The position numbers and the translations under genes are program-made. Positions 19,141 to 26,961 of a stretch of 64,000 bases of DNA are shown piece by piece. The DNA is from Spartobacteria bacterium. GTDB lineage: Bacteria > Verrucomicrobiota > Verrucomicrobiia > Chthoniobacterales > Chthoniobacteraceae. Position 1 is the stretch's first letter; each line of letters begins with the position of its first letter. The notes below the pieces were generated by a model. The model saw only the letters and a list, made by a program, of their open reading frames with translations, was not told where the DNA came from and searched no databases. The stretch is from contig JAJPJG010000011.1 of assembly GCA_021324395.1 (NCBI GenBank), positions 1-64,000 of the forward strand, in the 5' to 3' direction.

Positions 19141-19911
19141 TTATTTGCGTTGCCAGACGCTCGCCTGCGCGACGCACCACTGATATTTGCGCGCGTGTTC
19201 ACGCAGCAAAAACGGCAGGTCGCGCGTGCGCAGCAGCGTGAAATCGCTCGCGAGAAATTTATTCAGCGTCTCGAATGTGTCGAAACGCCGCCCGTCGCGC
19301 TCGTAACCGCCGAGCCAGTTTGCGGACGGCGTGAACTCGCGCGTCCACGTGCATGGCGTCGTGATGACGAGCTGTCCGCCGGGCCGGACAAGCTCGGGAA
19401 ATTTCAGCACGAGCTTCAGCGGCTCCTCGACCCGGCAGAGCAGATTAGCCGCGAGCACCACGTCGAAATTACCGAGCGTCGAGCGCAGCCGCATTGCATC
19501 ACCGACTTCAAAATGCACGCGCATGCGATCGATGTCGGGTGCAACTTCGGCAACGCACCGCGACGTGAGCAGCCCTTCGTCGATGCGATCGAAACCAAGA
19601 CGGCCCATCTTTTTCAACTGCGCCGCGGCGCGAATAAAATGCTGCGAGTAATCGATGCCGACGACTTCTGTGCAGTAACGCGCCAGCTCAAAACTCGCGC
19701 GTCCCACCGCGCAGCCGAGATCGAGTGCGCGCGCTTTCGCCGGCAACAGCGACGTGTCGAGACACACGTTCACGCACCGCGCAGGAAAACCGACGGCGTC
19801 GCGCGGCCCAAAATCAAACGGCAAAACATCGGAAGCTTCGCCGTAGTGAAAAAGCAGATACTCGCTCAGCGCGCGGTCGGTCTCATAAACATTGACCGTC
19901 ATCGCATTCAC
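19141..19911 (-). CDS. OvoA C-terminal-like methyltransferase (putative mercaptohistidine N1-methyltransferase)
   Basis: A 256-residue stand-alone methyltransferase. The N-terminal VYETDRALSEYLLFHYGEA and VGFPARCVNVCLD, followed by the SAM loop ALDLGCAVGRASFELAR, VVGIDYSQHFI and a late WLGGYERDGR, match my recollection of the C-terminal domain of OvoA. That domain methylates 5-thiohistidine to ovothiol A. The sulfoxide-synthase domain that normally precedes it is absent here. Translation probably starts at GTG 19911, overlapping the upstream gene stop as GTGA; an ATG at 19902 is possible. The actual acceptor is not proven. Confidence 0.75.
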   Translation of the reverse strand: MNAMTVNVYETDRALSEYLLFHYGEASDVLPFDFGPRDAVGFPARCVNVCLDTSLLPAKARALDLGCAVGRASFELARYCTEVVGIDYSQHFIRAAAQLKKMGRLGFDRIDEGLLTSRCVAEVAPDIDRMRVHFEVGDAMRLRSTLGNFDVVLAANLLCRVEEPLKLVLKFPELVRPGGQLVITTPCTWTREFTPSANWLGGYERDGRRFDTFETLNKFLASDFTLLRTRDLPFLLREHARKYQWCVAQASVWQRK

Positions 19912-21068
19912 GCGTTGAGCAATTCACGCATGTATTTTGGGACGAAATTTTCGAGCAGCACCTTTGTCTCGCCGTCGCGATGAATGCGCGCCTGCGGGAC
20001 GTTGATCTCGGGCGTTTTCGTCGGCGAAAAAAGAATGTCGTCGTGGGTCGCATTTTTCGCGTTTGCGAATTTCTCAGGCGTAAGATGACCGCCGAGATGG
20101 TCGCTGCGTCCCGTGGCAACGTGGATTGTGCCGAGGATTTTTTCGTCCTGGATGTCGCGTCCGCTCGGTGGCAATTCCTGCGTGCCAAAGCCGAGTTCTC
20201 CGAGTTCGCCGGTGACTGGATCGCTGGCGAGTTTTTGGTTGTGCGCGTCGATGGTTTCCTGATTTCCGCGAAGGAGCGTCGCTTGTTTAACGCGCCCGGC
20301 GGTAACGTGCATAAGGCCAATCGTGCCGTCCTCGTATTTCATCGGGAACGCGCCTTCCGCGCCGGTCGGGACGAAGTAAATTTCGCCCGCCGGCAAATTC
20401 GCCACGTCCGGGCCACCGCGGCAAAGGCCGTGGCTTTTTTGCGCTTCCTGTTTTCCGAGATCGAGCCGGAGCGTGTGTTTTTTGCCGAGCGCCTCGAAAT
20501 CGATCTCAACCCAATCGGCGCGCGTCATGCCGAGCCGCAGCTTTTCCGCATTCGCGCTGACTTCGTTGTAATCCACGGCGAGACCGGAGTTCAGGATAAT
20601 GTCGTTCACACCGTGTAACGTCGCGCCGCGGAAACCGAATTGCTTCGCGAAAGCCGTCAACGGCGCGGTCGCGGAGTAGGTCGAGATGCAGAGGATCAGG
20701 TCGTAGTTTGGATAAATGTCGCGCGAGAGACTGAGTTGCCGGCCATCGGCTGCGAAGGCTTCGTCGGGCAGATCGAGGTTGCTGCCGCCGGTGATTTTGT
20801 AGGCGAAAAAGTCGCCGCCTTTGAGTTGCAGTTCGTCCATCACACCATTGTGCAATGCTTTAAAAAAGTGTTCGTAAGCATTGCGCTGGATCGTGAGCGC
20901 CGGATTTTTCAAAAACGCAAAATCCTTCACGTCACGCGGCTCCTCGAGGTCAATGAGAATGCAAATGCGCTCACCCGGATTCGGCATGAACGTCGTGCGC
21001 AACAGGCGCGCGAGGCTAAACGGCGGGAATTTGAATTGAGTGGCGGGTGGGTTCGTTGTTGCTTGCAT
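19908..21068 (-). CDS. M29 aminopeptidase-like protein
   Basis: A 386-residue protein. The C-terminal half includes LPAGEIYFVPTGAEGAFPMK, LGELGFGTQELPPSGRD, LGTIHVATGRSDHLGG and THDDILFSP. It has the organisation of thermophilic (M29) aminopeptidases and their relatives, where Glu, His and Asp residues of this part bind two metal ions. The N-terminal half (DLEEPRDVKDFAFLKNPAL) is less typical. It overlaps the OvoA-C-like methyltransferase by 4 bp. Peptidase activity, or another hydrolase or dioxygenase role as in related families, is not decided by sequence. Confidence 0.65.
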   Translation of the reverse strand: MQATTNPPATQFKFPPFSLARLLRTTFMPNPGERICILIDLEEPRDVKDFAFLKNPALTIQRNAYEHFFKALHNGVMDELQLKGGDFFAYKITGGSNLDLPDEAFAADGRQLSLSRDIYPNYDLILCISTYSATAPLTAFAKQFGFRGATLHGVNDIILNSGLAVDYNEVSANAEKLRLGMTRADWVEIDFEALGKKHTLRLDLGKQEAQKSHGLCRGGPDVANLPAGEIYFVPTGAEGAFPMKYEDGTIGLMHVTAGRVKQATLLRGNQETIDAHNQKLASDPVTGELGELGFGTQELPPSGRDIQDEKILGTIHVATGRSDHLGGHLTPEKFANAKNATHDDILFSPTKTPEINVPQARIHRDGETKVLLENFVPKYMRELLNA

Positions 21069-21102
21069 GTGTGAAATTTGAACGTCAGCGGCTTAATCCG
21101 TA

Positions 21103-21933
21103 ATGATCTGGCGAACGAAAAACGGCGAACTCGATCTCTCGCGGCGCGCGCTCGTCATGGGAATTTTGAATGTGACGCTAGATTCATTTTCCGATGGCGG
21201 CAAGTTTGCTTCGCCCGGGAGCGCGGTCGCGCACGCACTCGCAATGCGCGAGGAGGGTGCGGACATTATCGACGTAGGCGGCGAATCGACGCGCCCCGGC
21301 GCCGAGCCGGTGTCGGCGCAGGAGGAAATGCGGCGCGTGCTGCCGGTGATCGAGGCGATTGCGCCGGAAGTTCGCTGCGAAGTTTCCATCGACACTTACA
21401 AACCGGAAGTCGCCCGCGCGGCGATCGAACGCGGCGCAAGCATCATCAATGACGTCACCGGTTTGCGCGATCCGCAGATGCTCGAAGTCGCGCGCGAAAC
21501 CGGCGCGGGCGTGATCGCGATGCACATGCAAGGCACGCCGCAAACGATGCAACGCGCTCCGCACTACAACGATGTCGTCGCGGAAATCGGGGAATTTTTT
21601 AGACATACTTTTCAACGTGCCGTAACCTGCGGAATCGCCCCGATGAACATCGCATTCGATCCCGGAATTGGTTTTGGAAAAACAATCGAGCACAATCTGG
21701 CGCTGCTGAAAAATCTCGCCGCATTGCGCGTGAAAAATCGTCCGCTCGTCGTTGGCGTTTCACGCAAATCATTCATTGGAAAAATTGTCGGCGACATGGA
21801 AATGAGCGCGCGCTTTTGGCCAACGGTTGCGCTCACGAGTTATCTGCGCGAATGCGGCGCGAACGTAATCCGCGTGCACGATGTAAAACCAAACGCCGAG
21901 GCGCTACGCATGACGGAGGCGATTTTGGGATGA
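21103..21933 (+). CDS. folP: Dihydropteroate synthase
   Basis: A 276-residue TIM-barrel enzyme with both family signatures: VMGILNVTLDSFSDGGKF and DIIDVGGESTRPGAEPV. The late GVSRKSFIGKIVGD is the substrate/sulfonamide-site loop. It joins 6-hydroxymethyl-dihydropterin diphosphate and p-aminobenzoate in folate synthesis. Its stop overlaps the cdaA start as ATGA. A folP-cdaA-glmM order is also seen in other bacteria, which supports this as a real operon. Confidence 0.96.
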   Translation: MIWRTKNGELDLSRRALVMGILNVTLDSFSDGGKFASPGSAVAHALAMREEGADIIDVGGESTRPGAEPVSAQEEMRRVLPVIEAIAPEVRCEVSIDTYKPEVARAAIERGASIINDVTGLRDPQMLEVARETGAGVIAMHMQGTPQTMQRAPHYNDVVAEIGEFFRHTFQRAVTCGIAPMNIAFDPGIGFGKTIEHNLALLKNLAALRVKNRPLVVGVSRKSFIGKIVGDMEMSARFWPTVALTSYLRECGANVIRVHDVKPNAEALRMTEAILG

Positions 21934-22802
21934 AATCGCTCATCGATTTCGCGCAGGAAAACTGGCGGTCGGGAATCGAGATCGTGATTCTCTGGGTCGT
22001 CATTTACTACGGCTATCTGTATTTCCGCGGCACGCGCGGCGCGAAGGTGTTGACCGGGCTGGCGCTGATTTTTTTGACGCTGATTCTTGTTTCACAACTG
22101 CTGCAACTCGTTGTCATCAGTTGGCTGATCCGCAGCCTGACCGCGTTTTTAGCGATTGCGCTCGTCGTGATTTTTCAACCGGAGCTTCGGCGCGCGCTCG
22201 CGGCGCTCGGCAGTCATCGCGTTTTTTCGACAGCGAGCCAAAGTCGCGAGACGATCGAGGTGATCACGGAGACGATTTTCGAATTGTCGAACCGGCAGTT
22301 CGGCGCACTGATCGCGATTGAGGGTGATATCAATCTCAGCGCGTTTTCGGAAAGCGGCGTGCCGATCGATTGCGAGATTTCGCCGGAGTTGGTGATCACG
22401 ATTTTTCAGCCGAAAACACCGCTGCACGATGGCGGATTGATTTTGCGTAACGACCGCATTGTTGCTGCCGCGTGCATTTTTCCCGTGAGCCAGCGCGAGG
22501 ATCTCGATCGCAATCTCGGCTTGCGCCATCGCGCCGCGCTCGGCCTGACCGAGGAATCCGATGCGCTCGCGCTCGTGGTGTCGGAGGAAACAGGGATTGT
22601 TTCCATTTGCCATCGCGGTAAAATCGAACGCGATTTCGATCCCGAGAGCTTCAAGCGCCGCTTGTCCGACCTGCTCTTGCACGAGAAATATGAAAAGTCT
22701 GATTCTGAACAACTGGGCGGCGAAGATCGTGTCGCTCGTGCTCGCGAGCGTGCTCTGGTTTCTCATCAAAAAGAACGTCGAAACGACGAGTTCGCGGCTT
22801 GA
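21930..22802 (+). CDS. cdaA: Diadenylate cyclase (c-di-AMP synthase)
   Basis: A 290-residue protein from the ATG overlapping folP. Three hydrophobic N-terminal helices (about residues 12-75) are followed by the DisA_N catalytic domain. The hallmark DGG is in TPLHDGGLILRNDRI and the RHR in GLRHRAALGLTEESDA. It makes the second messenger c-di-AMP from two ATP at the membrane. The last ~35 residues after LLHEKYEK are charged, unlike the family, and are read from DNA that also encodes the membrane anchor of a CdaR-like peptide in another frame. Confidence 0.93.
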   Translation: MKSLIDFAQENWRSGIEIVILWVVIYYGYLYFRGTRGAKVLTGLALIFLTLILVSQLLQLVVISWLIRSLTAFLAIALVVIFQPELRRALAALGSHRVFSTASQSRETIEVITETIFELSNRQFGALIAIEGDINLSAFSESGVPIDCEISPELVITIFQPKTPLHDGGLILRNDRIVAAACIFPVSQREDLDRNLGLRHRAALGLTEESDALALVVSEETGIVSICHRGKIERDFDPESFKRRLSDLLLHEKYEKSDSEQLGGEDRVARARERALVSHQKERRNDEFAA

Positions 22803-22863
22803 ATTCCGACCGCTGCAGCCGCAACTAAAGATCGATTCCAAACATGGAACTAAAAACCGCTAA
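22690..22863 (+). CDS. Minimal CdaR/YbbR: membrane anchor only (57 aa)
   Basis: A 57-codon reading frame starting MKSLILNNWAAKIVSLVLAS and continuing VLWFLIKKNVETTSS. The N-N-W-x-x-K-I-x-S-L-x-L-A-x-x-L-W pattern is the start of YbbR/CdaR proteins, the regulators of CdaA. The periplasmic YbbR repeats that normally follow are missing, and the frame stops after HGTKNR. It overlaps cdaA by 113 nt out of frame and glmM by 20 nt, exactly where cdaR sits in cdaA-cdaR-glmM operons. It may be a working mini-regulator or a decayed gene. Confidence 0.7.
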   Translation: MKSLILNNWAAKIVSLVLASVLWFLIKKNVETTSSRLEFRPLQPQLKIDSKHGTKNR

Positions 22864-24271
22864 GTCCCCTGCAGCAGTGAAAAATGGCGGCGCGCCGGCG
22901 CGCAAAATTTTCGGCACCGACGGCGTCCGCGGCGTCGCGAATATCGAGCCCGTCACCGCGGAGACCGCATTAAAGCTGGGCCGCGCAGCCGCACACATCA
23001 TTACGCAACTCGCCGGCAAACGCAGCGGCGCGCATCACCGCGCACAAATTGTCATCGGCAAAGATACGCGCCTTTCCGGTTACATGCTCGAAAACGCGCT
23101 CGCCGCCGGCATCATGTCGCTTGGCGTCGATGTGCTGTTGATAGGTCCGCTGCCGACGCCTGGCGTGGCTTACATCACGCGTTCGCTGCGTGCCGACGCG
23201 GGCATCGTGCTCAGCGCTTCGCACAATCCTTACGAAGACAACGGTATCAAATTTTTTCGTCACGACGGCTACAAGCTCGATGATGAAATCGAGCTAAAAA
23301 TTGAGAACCTCGTTTTCAGCGGCGAGATCGAAAACATTCGCCCGACCGCTGGAAAAATCGGTCGTGCGACACGTATCGATGATGCCCTGGGGCGTTACGT
23401 CGAATTCGTAAAACGCAGCTTCCCGCGCAATCTCACACTCGAGGGCATGCGCATCGCCGTCGATGTCGGCAACGGCGCTGCTTACAAATCAACGCCGTGC
23501 ATTTTGCGCGAACTTGGCGCGACGGTGATCGTCTCGCACAACACGCCGAATGGCCGCAATATCAACAAAGACTGCGGCAGCACGCATCCGGAGGAGATTC
23601 AACGCATCGTTAACGAAACGGGAGCGCATGTCGGCATCACGCACGATGGCGATGCCGACCGCGCGCTGCTCTGTGATGAGACCGGCGAGATCGTCGATGG
23701 CGACGAAATCATGGCGATTGCGGCAATCGATTTTTTAAAAAGCAATCGGCTGACCCAAAACACGCTCGTCGCAACGGTCATGAGCAATTTCGGACTCGAG
23801 GACGCGCTCGCGCCATTCGGCGGCAAAGTCACGCGGACAAAAGTTGGCGACCGCTACGTCATCGCCGAGATGATGAAAAACAATCTGAACGTCGGGGGCG
23901 AGCAAAGCGGACACATGATTTTCCACGATTTCACGACGACCGGCGATGGCATCATCAGCGCGTTGCAGATTTTGCGAATCATGATGGAATCCGGAAACCC
24001 GCTGAGCGAATTGAAGCGCTGCCTGACAAAATTTCCGCAGGCACAGCGCAATCTTCGCGTGAAATCAAAGCCGCCGATCGAGGAATTGCCCGACGTGCTG
24101 AAATTGCGCGACGAGGTCGAGCGGGAGCTCGCCGGCGCTGGTCGCGTGCTGCTGCGCTATTCCGGCACCGAGCCGAAAATTCGTCTGCTCATCGAAGGCC
24201 GCAATGCCGATCAAATCAACGTGCAAGCCGACAAAATCGCTGCCGCCATCGCCGAGTCGATCGGCGAATGA
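22844..24271 (+). CDS. glmM: Phosphoglucosamine mutase
   Basis: A 475-residue phosphohexomutase. The GlmM-specific opening KIFGTDGVRGVANIEPVTAE is followed by the phosphoserine loop LSASHNPYEDNGIKFF, the metal loop THDGDADRALLCDE, the sugar loop GGEQSGHMIF and the phosphate loop LRYSGTEPKIRLLI. It converts glucosamine-6-P to glucosamine-1-P for UDP-GlcNAc. GlmS, making its substrate, is at 27 kb. In other bacteria GlmM binds and modulates CdaA, which fits its position here. A GTG at 22877 is an alternative start. It is ATGA-coupled to bioD. Confidence 0.96.
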   Translation: MELKTAKSPAAVKNGGAPARKIFGTDGVRGVANIEPVTAETALKLGRAAAHIITQLAGKRSGAHHRAQIVIGKDTRLSGYMLENALAAGIMSLGVDVLLIGPLPTPGVAYITRSLRADAGIVLSASHNPYEDNGIKFFRHDGYKLDDEIELKIENLVFSGEIENIRPTAGKIGRATRIDDALGRYVEFVKRSFPRNLTLEGMRIAVDVGNGAAYKSTPCILRELGATVIVSHNTPNGRNINKDCGSTHPEEIQRIVNETGAHVGITHDGDADRALLCDETGEIVDGDEIMAIAAIDFLKSNRLTQNTLVATVMSNFGLEDALAPFGGKVTRTKVGDRYVIAEMMKNNLNVGGEQSGHMIFHDFTTTGDGIISALQILRIMMESGNPLSELKRCLTKFPQAQRNLRVKSKPPIEELPDVLKLRDEVERELAGAGRVLLRYSGTEPKIRLLIEGRNADQINVQADKIAAAIAESIGE

Positions 24272-24891
24272 ATTATTTCGTTACCGGCACCGATACGGAT
24301 GTCGGGAAAACATTCGTCAGCAATTTACTGATCCGCGGTTTGCGCGCGGCGGGACTTGATACGGTCGGCATGAAACCGATTTGTTGCGGCGGACGCGAAG
24401 ACGCGGAGCTTTTGCATGCGGCTTGCGATTTTTCGATTCCGCTCAACGACGTGAATCCGATCTGGCTGCGAACGCCCGCCGCGCCTTACACAGCGTGCGT
24501 CATTGAAAATCGCCTGATCGATCTCGACGCAATACGCGAAACCTTCGCGCGAGTGCGGCGCGAGCATCGGTCGCTCATTATCGAAGGCGCCGGCGGCTGG
24601 CTCGTGCCGATCACGCGCGAATTTTTCGTGAGCGATCTCGCGGCGGAAATGAAACTGCCGATCGTCGTCGTCGCGAACAATAAACTCGGCGCGATCAATC
24701 ACACGCTGCTCACCGTTCGCGACATTCAGGCGCGCGGGCTCAACTGCGCCGGCGTGATTCTAAACAACGTCGAGCCCGATTCCGACATCGCCACGACCAC
24801 GAACCGCTCCGTGCTCGAAACATTGTTGGAAGTTCCGATTCTATTTGAGGTTCAAAGGAATCAGTCGGAACTGCGGATGGGTGTCGCGTGA
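24268..24891 (+). CDS. bioD: ATP-dependent dethiobiotin synthetase
   Basis: A 207-residue P-loop protein starting MNYFVTGTDTDVGKTFVSNL, with the deviant Walker A GTDTDVGKT of BioD. Family motifs MKPICCGG and IIEGAGGWLVPI follow, then VVVANNKLGAINHTLLT. It closes the ureido ring of dethiobiotin. It overlaps glmM by 4 bp. No other bio gene is in the window, so it may be a satellite of a biotin pathway encoded elsewhere. Confidence 0.94.
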   Translation: MNYFVTGTDTDVGKTFVSNLLIRGLRAAGLDTVGMKPICCGGREDAELLHAACDFSIPLNDVNPIWLRTPAAPYTACVIENRLIDLDAIRETFARVRREHRSLIIEGAGGWLVPITREFFVSDLAAEMKLPIVVVANNKLGAINHTLLTVRDIQARGLNCAGVILNNVEPDSDIATTTNRSVLETLLEVPILFEVQRNQSELRMGVA

Positions 24892-24952
24892 TTGCGCGTT
24901 CAATCAGCGACACATTTGTCCACATTCGCGACACTGTTTTTCGCAAAAAATC

Positions 24953-24976
24953 GCGCGCTTCTCTGTAAAAGCGCGC
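24953..24976 (+). terminator. Stem-loop between bioD and the SRPBCC gene
   Basis: An 8-bp perfect stem, GCGCGCTT and AAGCGCGC, with an 8-nt loop. It sits 61 bp after the bioD stop in a 138-bp gap. There is no following T-run, so it may be a weak terminator or an RNA-processing site rather than a classical intrinsic terminator. Confidence 0.4.
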
Positions 24977-25029
24977 TGGCACATGCGGTGCTCAAAATGC
25001 GGCTGCAACTCAAAACGCGAGGGAACACC

Positions 25030-25512
25030 ATGCTAATCCAGAAAATATTCCATGTGCACAAGCCACTCAGTGAAACGCGCTATCGCCTCTACAATATCGC
25101 TTCGTATCGACGCCAGCTCGAGGGCGTTGAGAAAGCGATGATCACCGCCGACGGCATCGCGCATTTCCAAATCGAACCGAGCTTTGGCTACGACGTCGTC
25201 GCCGATCTCATCGAACTGCCGAACAGCACGCAGGAGCGCCTGCTTTTCGGCTCGATTAGCGGCAATATCGATGTCGCAGGCGTGGTTGAATTTTACGAGG
25301 TTCGCGAAAATCTGACCGAGATTGTTTTAACAATCGATTATCAGCTCAAAAACGCGCTCGCCCGCGTCGTCGATTCGCTGACCGGCTCGATCGACCATTT
25401 CCTCAACGAGCAGCTCGTGCGGTTGCAGACGCATTTCGACGGCATCGGCACGTTCACATCGCACACATTTGCGGATGTGAACACGATGACGCTGAGCCAT
25501 TCCGCAGCTTAA
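25030..25512 (+). CDS. SRPBCC-family (START-like) protein
   Basis: A 160-residue protein starting MLIQKIFHVHKPLSETRYRL. The pattern is of the SRPBCC/polyketide-cyclase-like fold: an N-terminal strand, two short helices (ETRYRLYNIASYRRQLEG), six strands, and a long C-terminal helix (LTGSIDHFLNEQLVRLQTHF). Such proteins bind hydrophobic ligands. The ATG at 25030 is preceded by GAGGGA, one of the few good ribosome-binding sites in the window, which decides the start. Ligand and role are unknown. Confidence 0.72.
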   Translation: MLIQKIFHVHKPLSETRYRLYNIASYRRQLEGVEKAMITADGIAHFQIEPSFGYDVVADLIELPNSTQERLLFGSISGNIDVAGVVEFYEVRENLTEIVLTIDYQLKNALARVVDSLTGSIDHFLNEQLVRLQTHFDGIGTFTSHTFADVNTMTLSHSAA

Positions 25513-25533
25513 TCCCGCCAAGGAGAGCCGCAA

Positions 25534-26085
25534 TCAAACCACGGCTCCGGCGAGTTCCCGAACCTCGCCGGAGCGCGCGGTGTTTTCAGCTTCGCTGAGC
25601 ACGGGCTGCATCACGAGATGCTCCGGCAAATCGGGAATCGTCACCCACGAACGGCAGCCGCCGTATTTCGGTGAGTCGGGAAATTTCCATTCCGGCACAA
25701 GCCGGTAAACACGCACGAACGCGAGGAAAAGCTCGTCTTTGTCGTCGTAGTGAAAACGCTCCTCGATGACTTCATCTCGCCAGACGTGAAATGGCGCGAG
25801 TTGATGCGCAACGGATAAATCGGTCAGCGAAGCCGTCCATTCCACACGCGCAAAAAAATCGATCCGCATCGTCCCCTGCTCCAGTTGCGGCAGCGGCGTT
25901 TCCGGCGGTAACTTTAGCTTCGCGACTTGCTCGTGAAAAAGCGTTGGAAACAAAAAGAACTCGTCGTGTTTGAAGCGAAAGCCATCGCGCCCTTCTGCGA
26001 TGCCACCTTTGCGCAAAATGATCGACTGCCGGCCGCGGCCGAGCGCCTCGCACACGAGCGCCCATTCTTTAAATGCGATACTCAT
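25534..26085 (-). CDS. DUF1802 family protein
   Basis: A 183-residue protein starting MSIAFKEWALVCEALGRGRQ and continuing IILRKGGIAEGRDGFRFKHD. The E-W-A-x-V-x-x-A-L-x-x-G-x-Q-x-x-x-x-R-K-G-G-I start, FFLFPTLFHEQ, and the late strand around FRVYRLVPEWKF/WVTIPDLPEHL are typical of DUF1802, a family of unknown function found in bacteria and archaea. The ATG at 26085 is chosen over an upstream alternative. It ends convergently with the SRPBCC gene. Confidence 0.8.
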   Translation of the reverse strand: MSIAFKEWALVCEALGRGRQSIILRKGGIAEGRDGFRFKHDEFFLFPTLFHEQVAKLKLPPETPLPQLEQGTMRIDFFARVEWTASLTDLSVAHQLAPFHVWRDEVIEERFHYDDKDELFLAFVRVYRLVPEWKFPDSPKYGGCRSWVTIPDLPEHLVMQPVLSEAENTARSGEVRELAGAVV

Positions 26086-26181
26086 AAATGAAGAGCGTGG
26101 AAGGATGCGCGAGGAACTCGTGAAATCAAGCCGCACATTTTTACTTCATCCCTCATCGCTCATCGCTCATCCTTTTAAATC

Positions 26182-26892
26182 ATGCCGCTGAATATCGACC
26201 TGCATTGTCATTCGTTTTTCTCCGGCGACGGCGTGAGCAGTCCCGAGCAATTGATCGCGGCGGCGAAGGCGAAAGGCCTGAACGGTTTCGCGATCACCGA
26301 CCACAACACGTGCGATTGCGTCAGCTACCTGCTCGACAAAGGATTGATGCGCGCCGACGGCTTGCCGGTGGATGGCTTTCTCATTTTGCCCGGCGTGGAA
26401 GTTACCACCGCCGATGGCCACCTGCTTTGCATCGGCGCCACTTTGCCGAACCTCAAAGGGACGCCCGCGATCGACGTCTGCAAAATCATCCACGAACACG
26501 GCGGGCTCGCGATTCCGCCGCATCCGTATGATTTGTTCCGCGCGGGCATCCGGCAATCGACGCTCGAGCTGATCGACATCGACGCGATCGAAGTTTTCAA
26601 CGCCGCGACGACATTCAAGCGCTACAACCGCCAGGCGTTTGAATACGCACAGATGCGCGGCCTGCCGATGACCGCCGGCAGCGATGCGCATCACGAAGCT
26701 GCGATCGGCACGGCTTACACGATTTTAAACACCGACGATTTTTCCCTCAAAGGCATCCTCGCGCAGATTTTAAAAAGCAACGAGTTGAACCAAAAATACA
26801 TGAGCCCGAAGGACAGCCTGCGCAAAACCTGGAACAACTGGCTGCGGTTGCGGAGAAAACGGCGGCACGTGCCGGTGAAAAACGCGCAATAG
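26182..26892 (+). CDS. PHP-domain metal-dependent phosphoesterase
   Basis: A 236-residue single-domain PHP protein. The metal-ligand motifs are IDLHCHSFFSGDG at the start, AITDHNTCDC near residue 35, ILPGVEVTT near 70, PPHPYDLFR near 113 and TAGSDAHHEAAIG near 170. This is the TrpH/YciV-like layout; characterised relatives are 5'-3' exonucleases or cyclic nucleotide phosphodiesterases. A short basic C-terminal tail (RLRRKRRHVPVK) may bind nucleic acid. It is a second, shorter PHP protein in the window besides the fusion at 10.7 kb. Confidence 0.88.
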   Translation: MPLNIDLHCHSFFSGDGVSSPEQLIAAAKAKGLNGFAITDHNTCDCVSYLLDKGLMRADGLPVDGFLILPGVEVTTADGHLLCIGATLPNLKGTPAIDVCKIIHEHGGLAIPPHPYDLFRAGIRQSTLELIDIDAIEVFNAATTFKRYNRQAFEYAQMRGLPMTAGSDAHHEAAIGTAYTILNTDDFSLKGILAQILKSNELNQKYMSPKDSLRKTWNNWLRLRRKRRHVPVKNAQ

Positions 26893-26961
26893 CTTACAAA
26901 AACGAAACGAAGCCCCAGTTGCGCTGCGCGACCAACTCTGGCACGGTGTCGCGCTAACTTT

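Noticed and set aside
26140..26181. Short tandem TCATCGC-like repeats before the PHP gene.
   Set aside because: Only about three imperfect 7-bp copies; too short and degenerate to assign any role.
26893..26961. glmS ribozyme or riboswitch before glmS.
   Set aside because: The gap is only 69 bp and shows no pseudoknot-like pairing of the known ribozyme.
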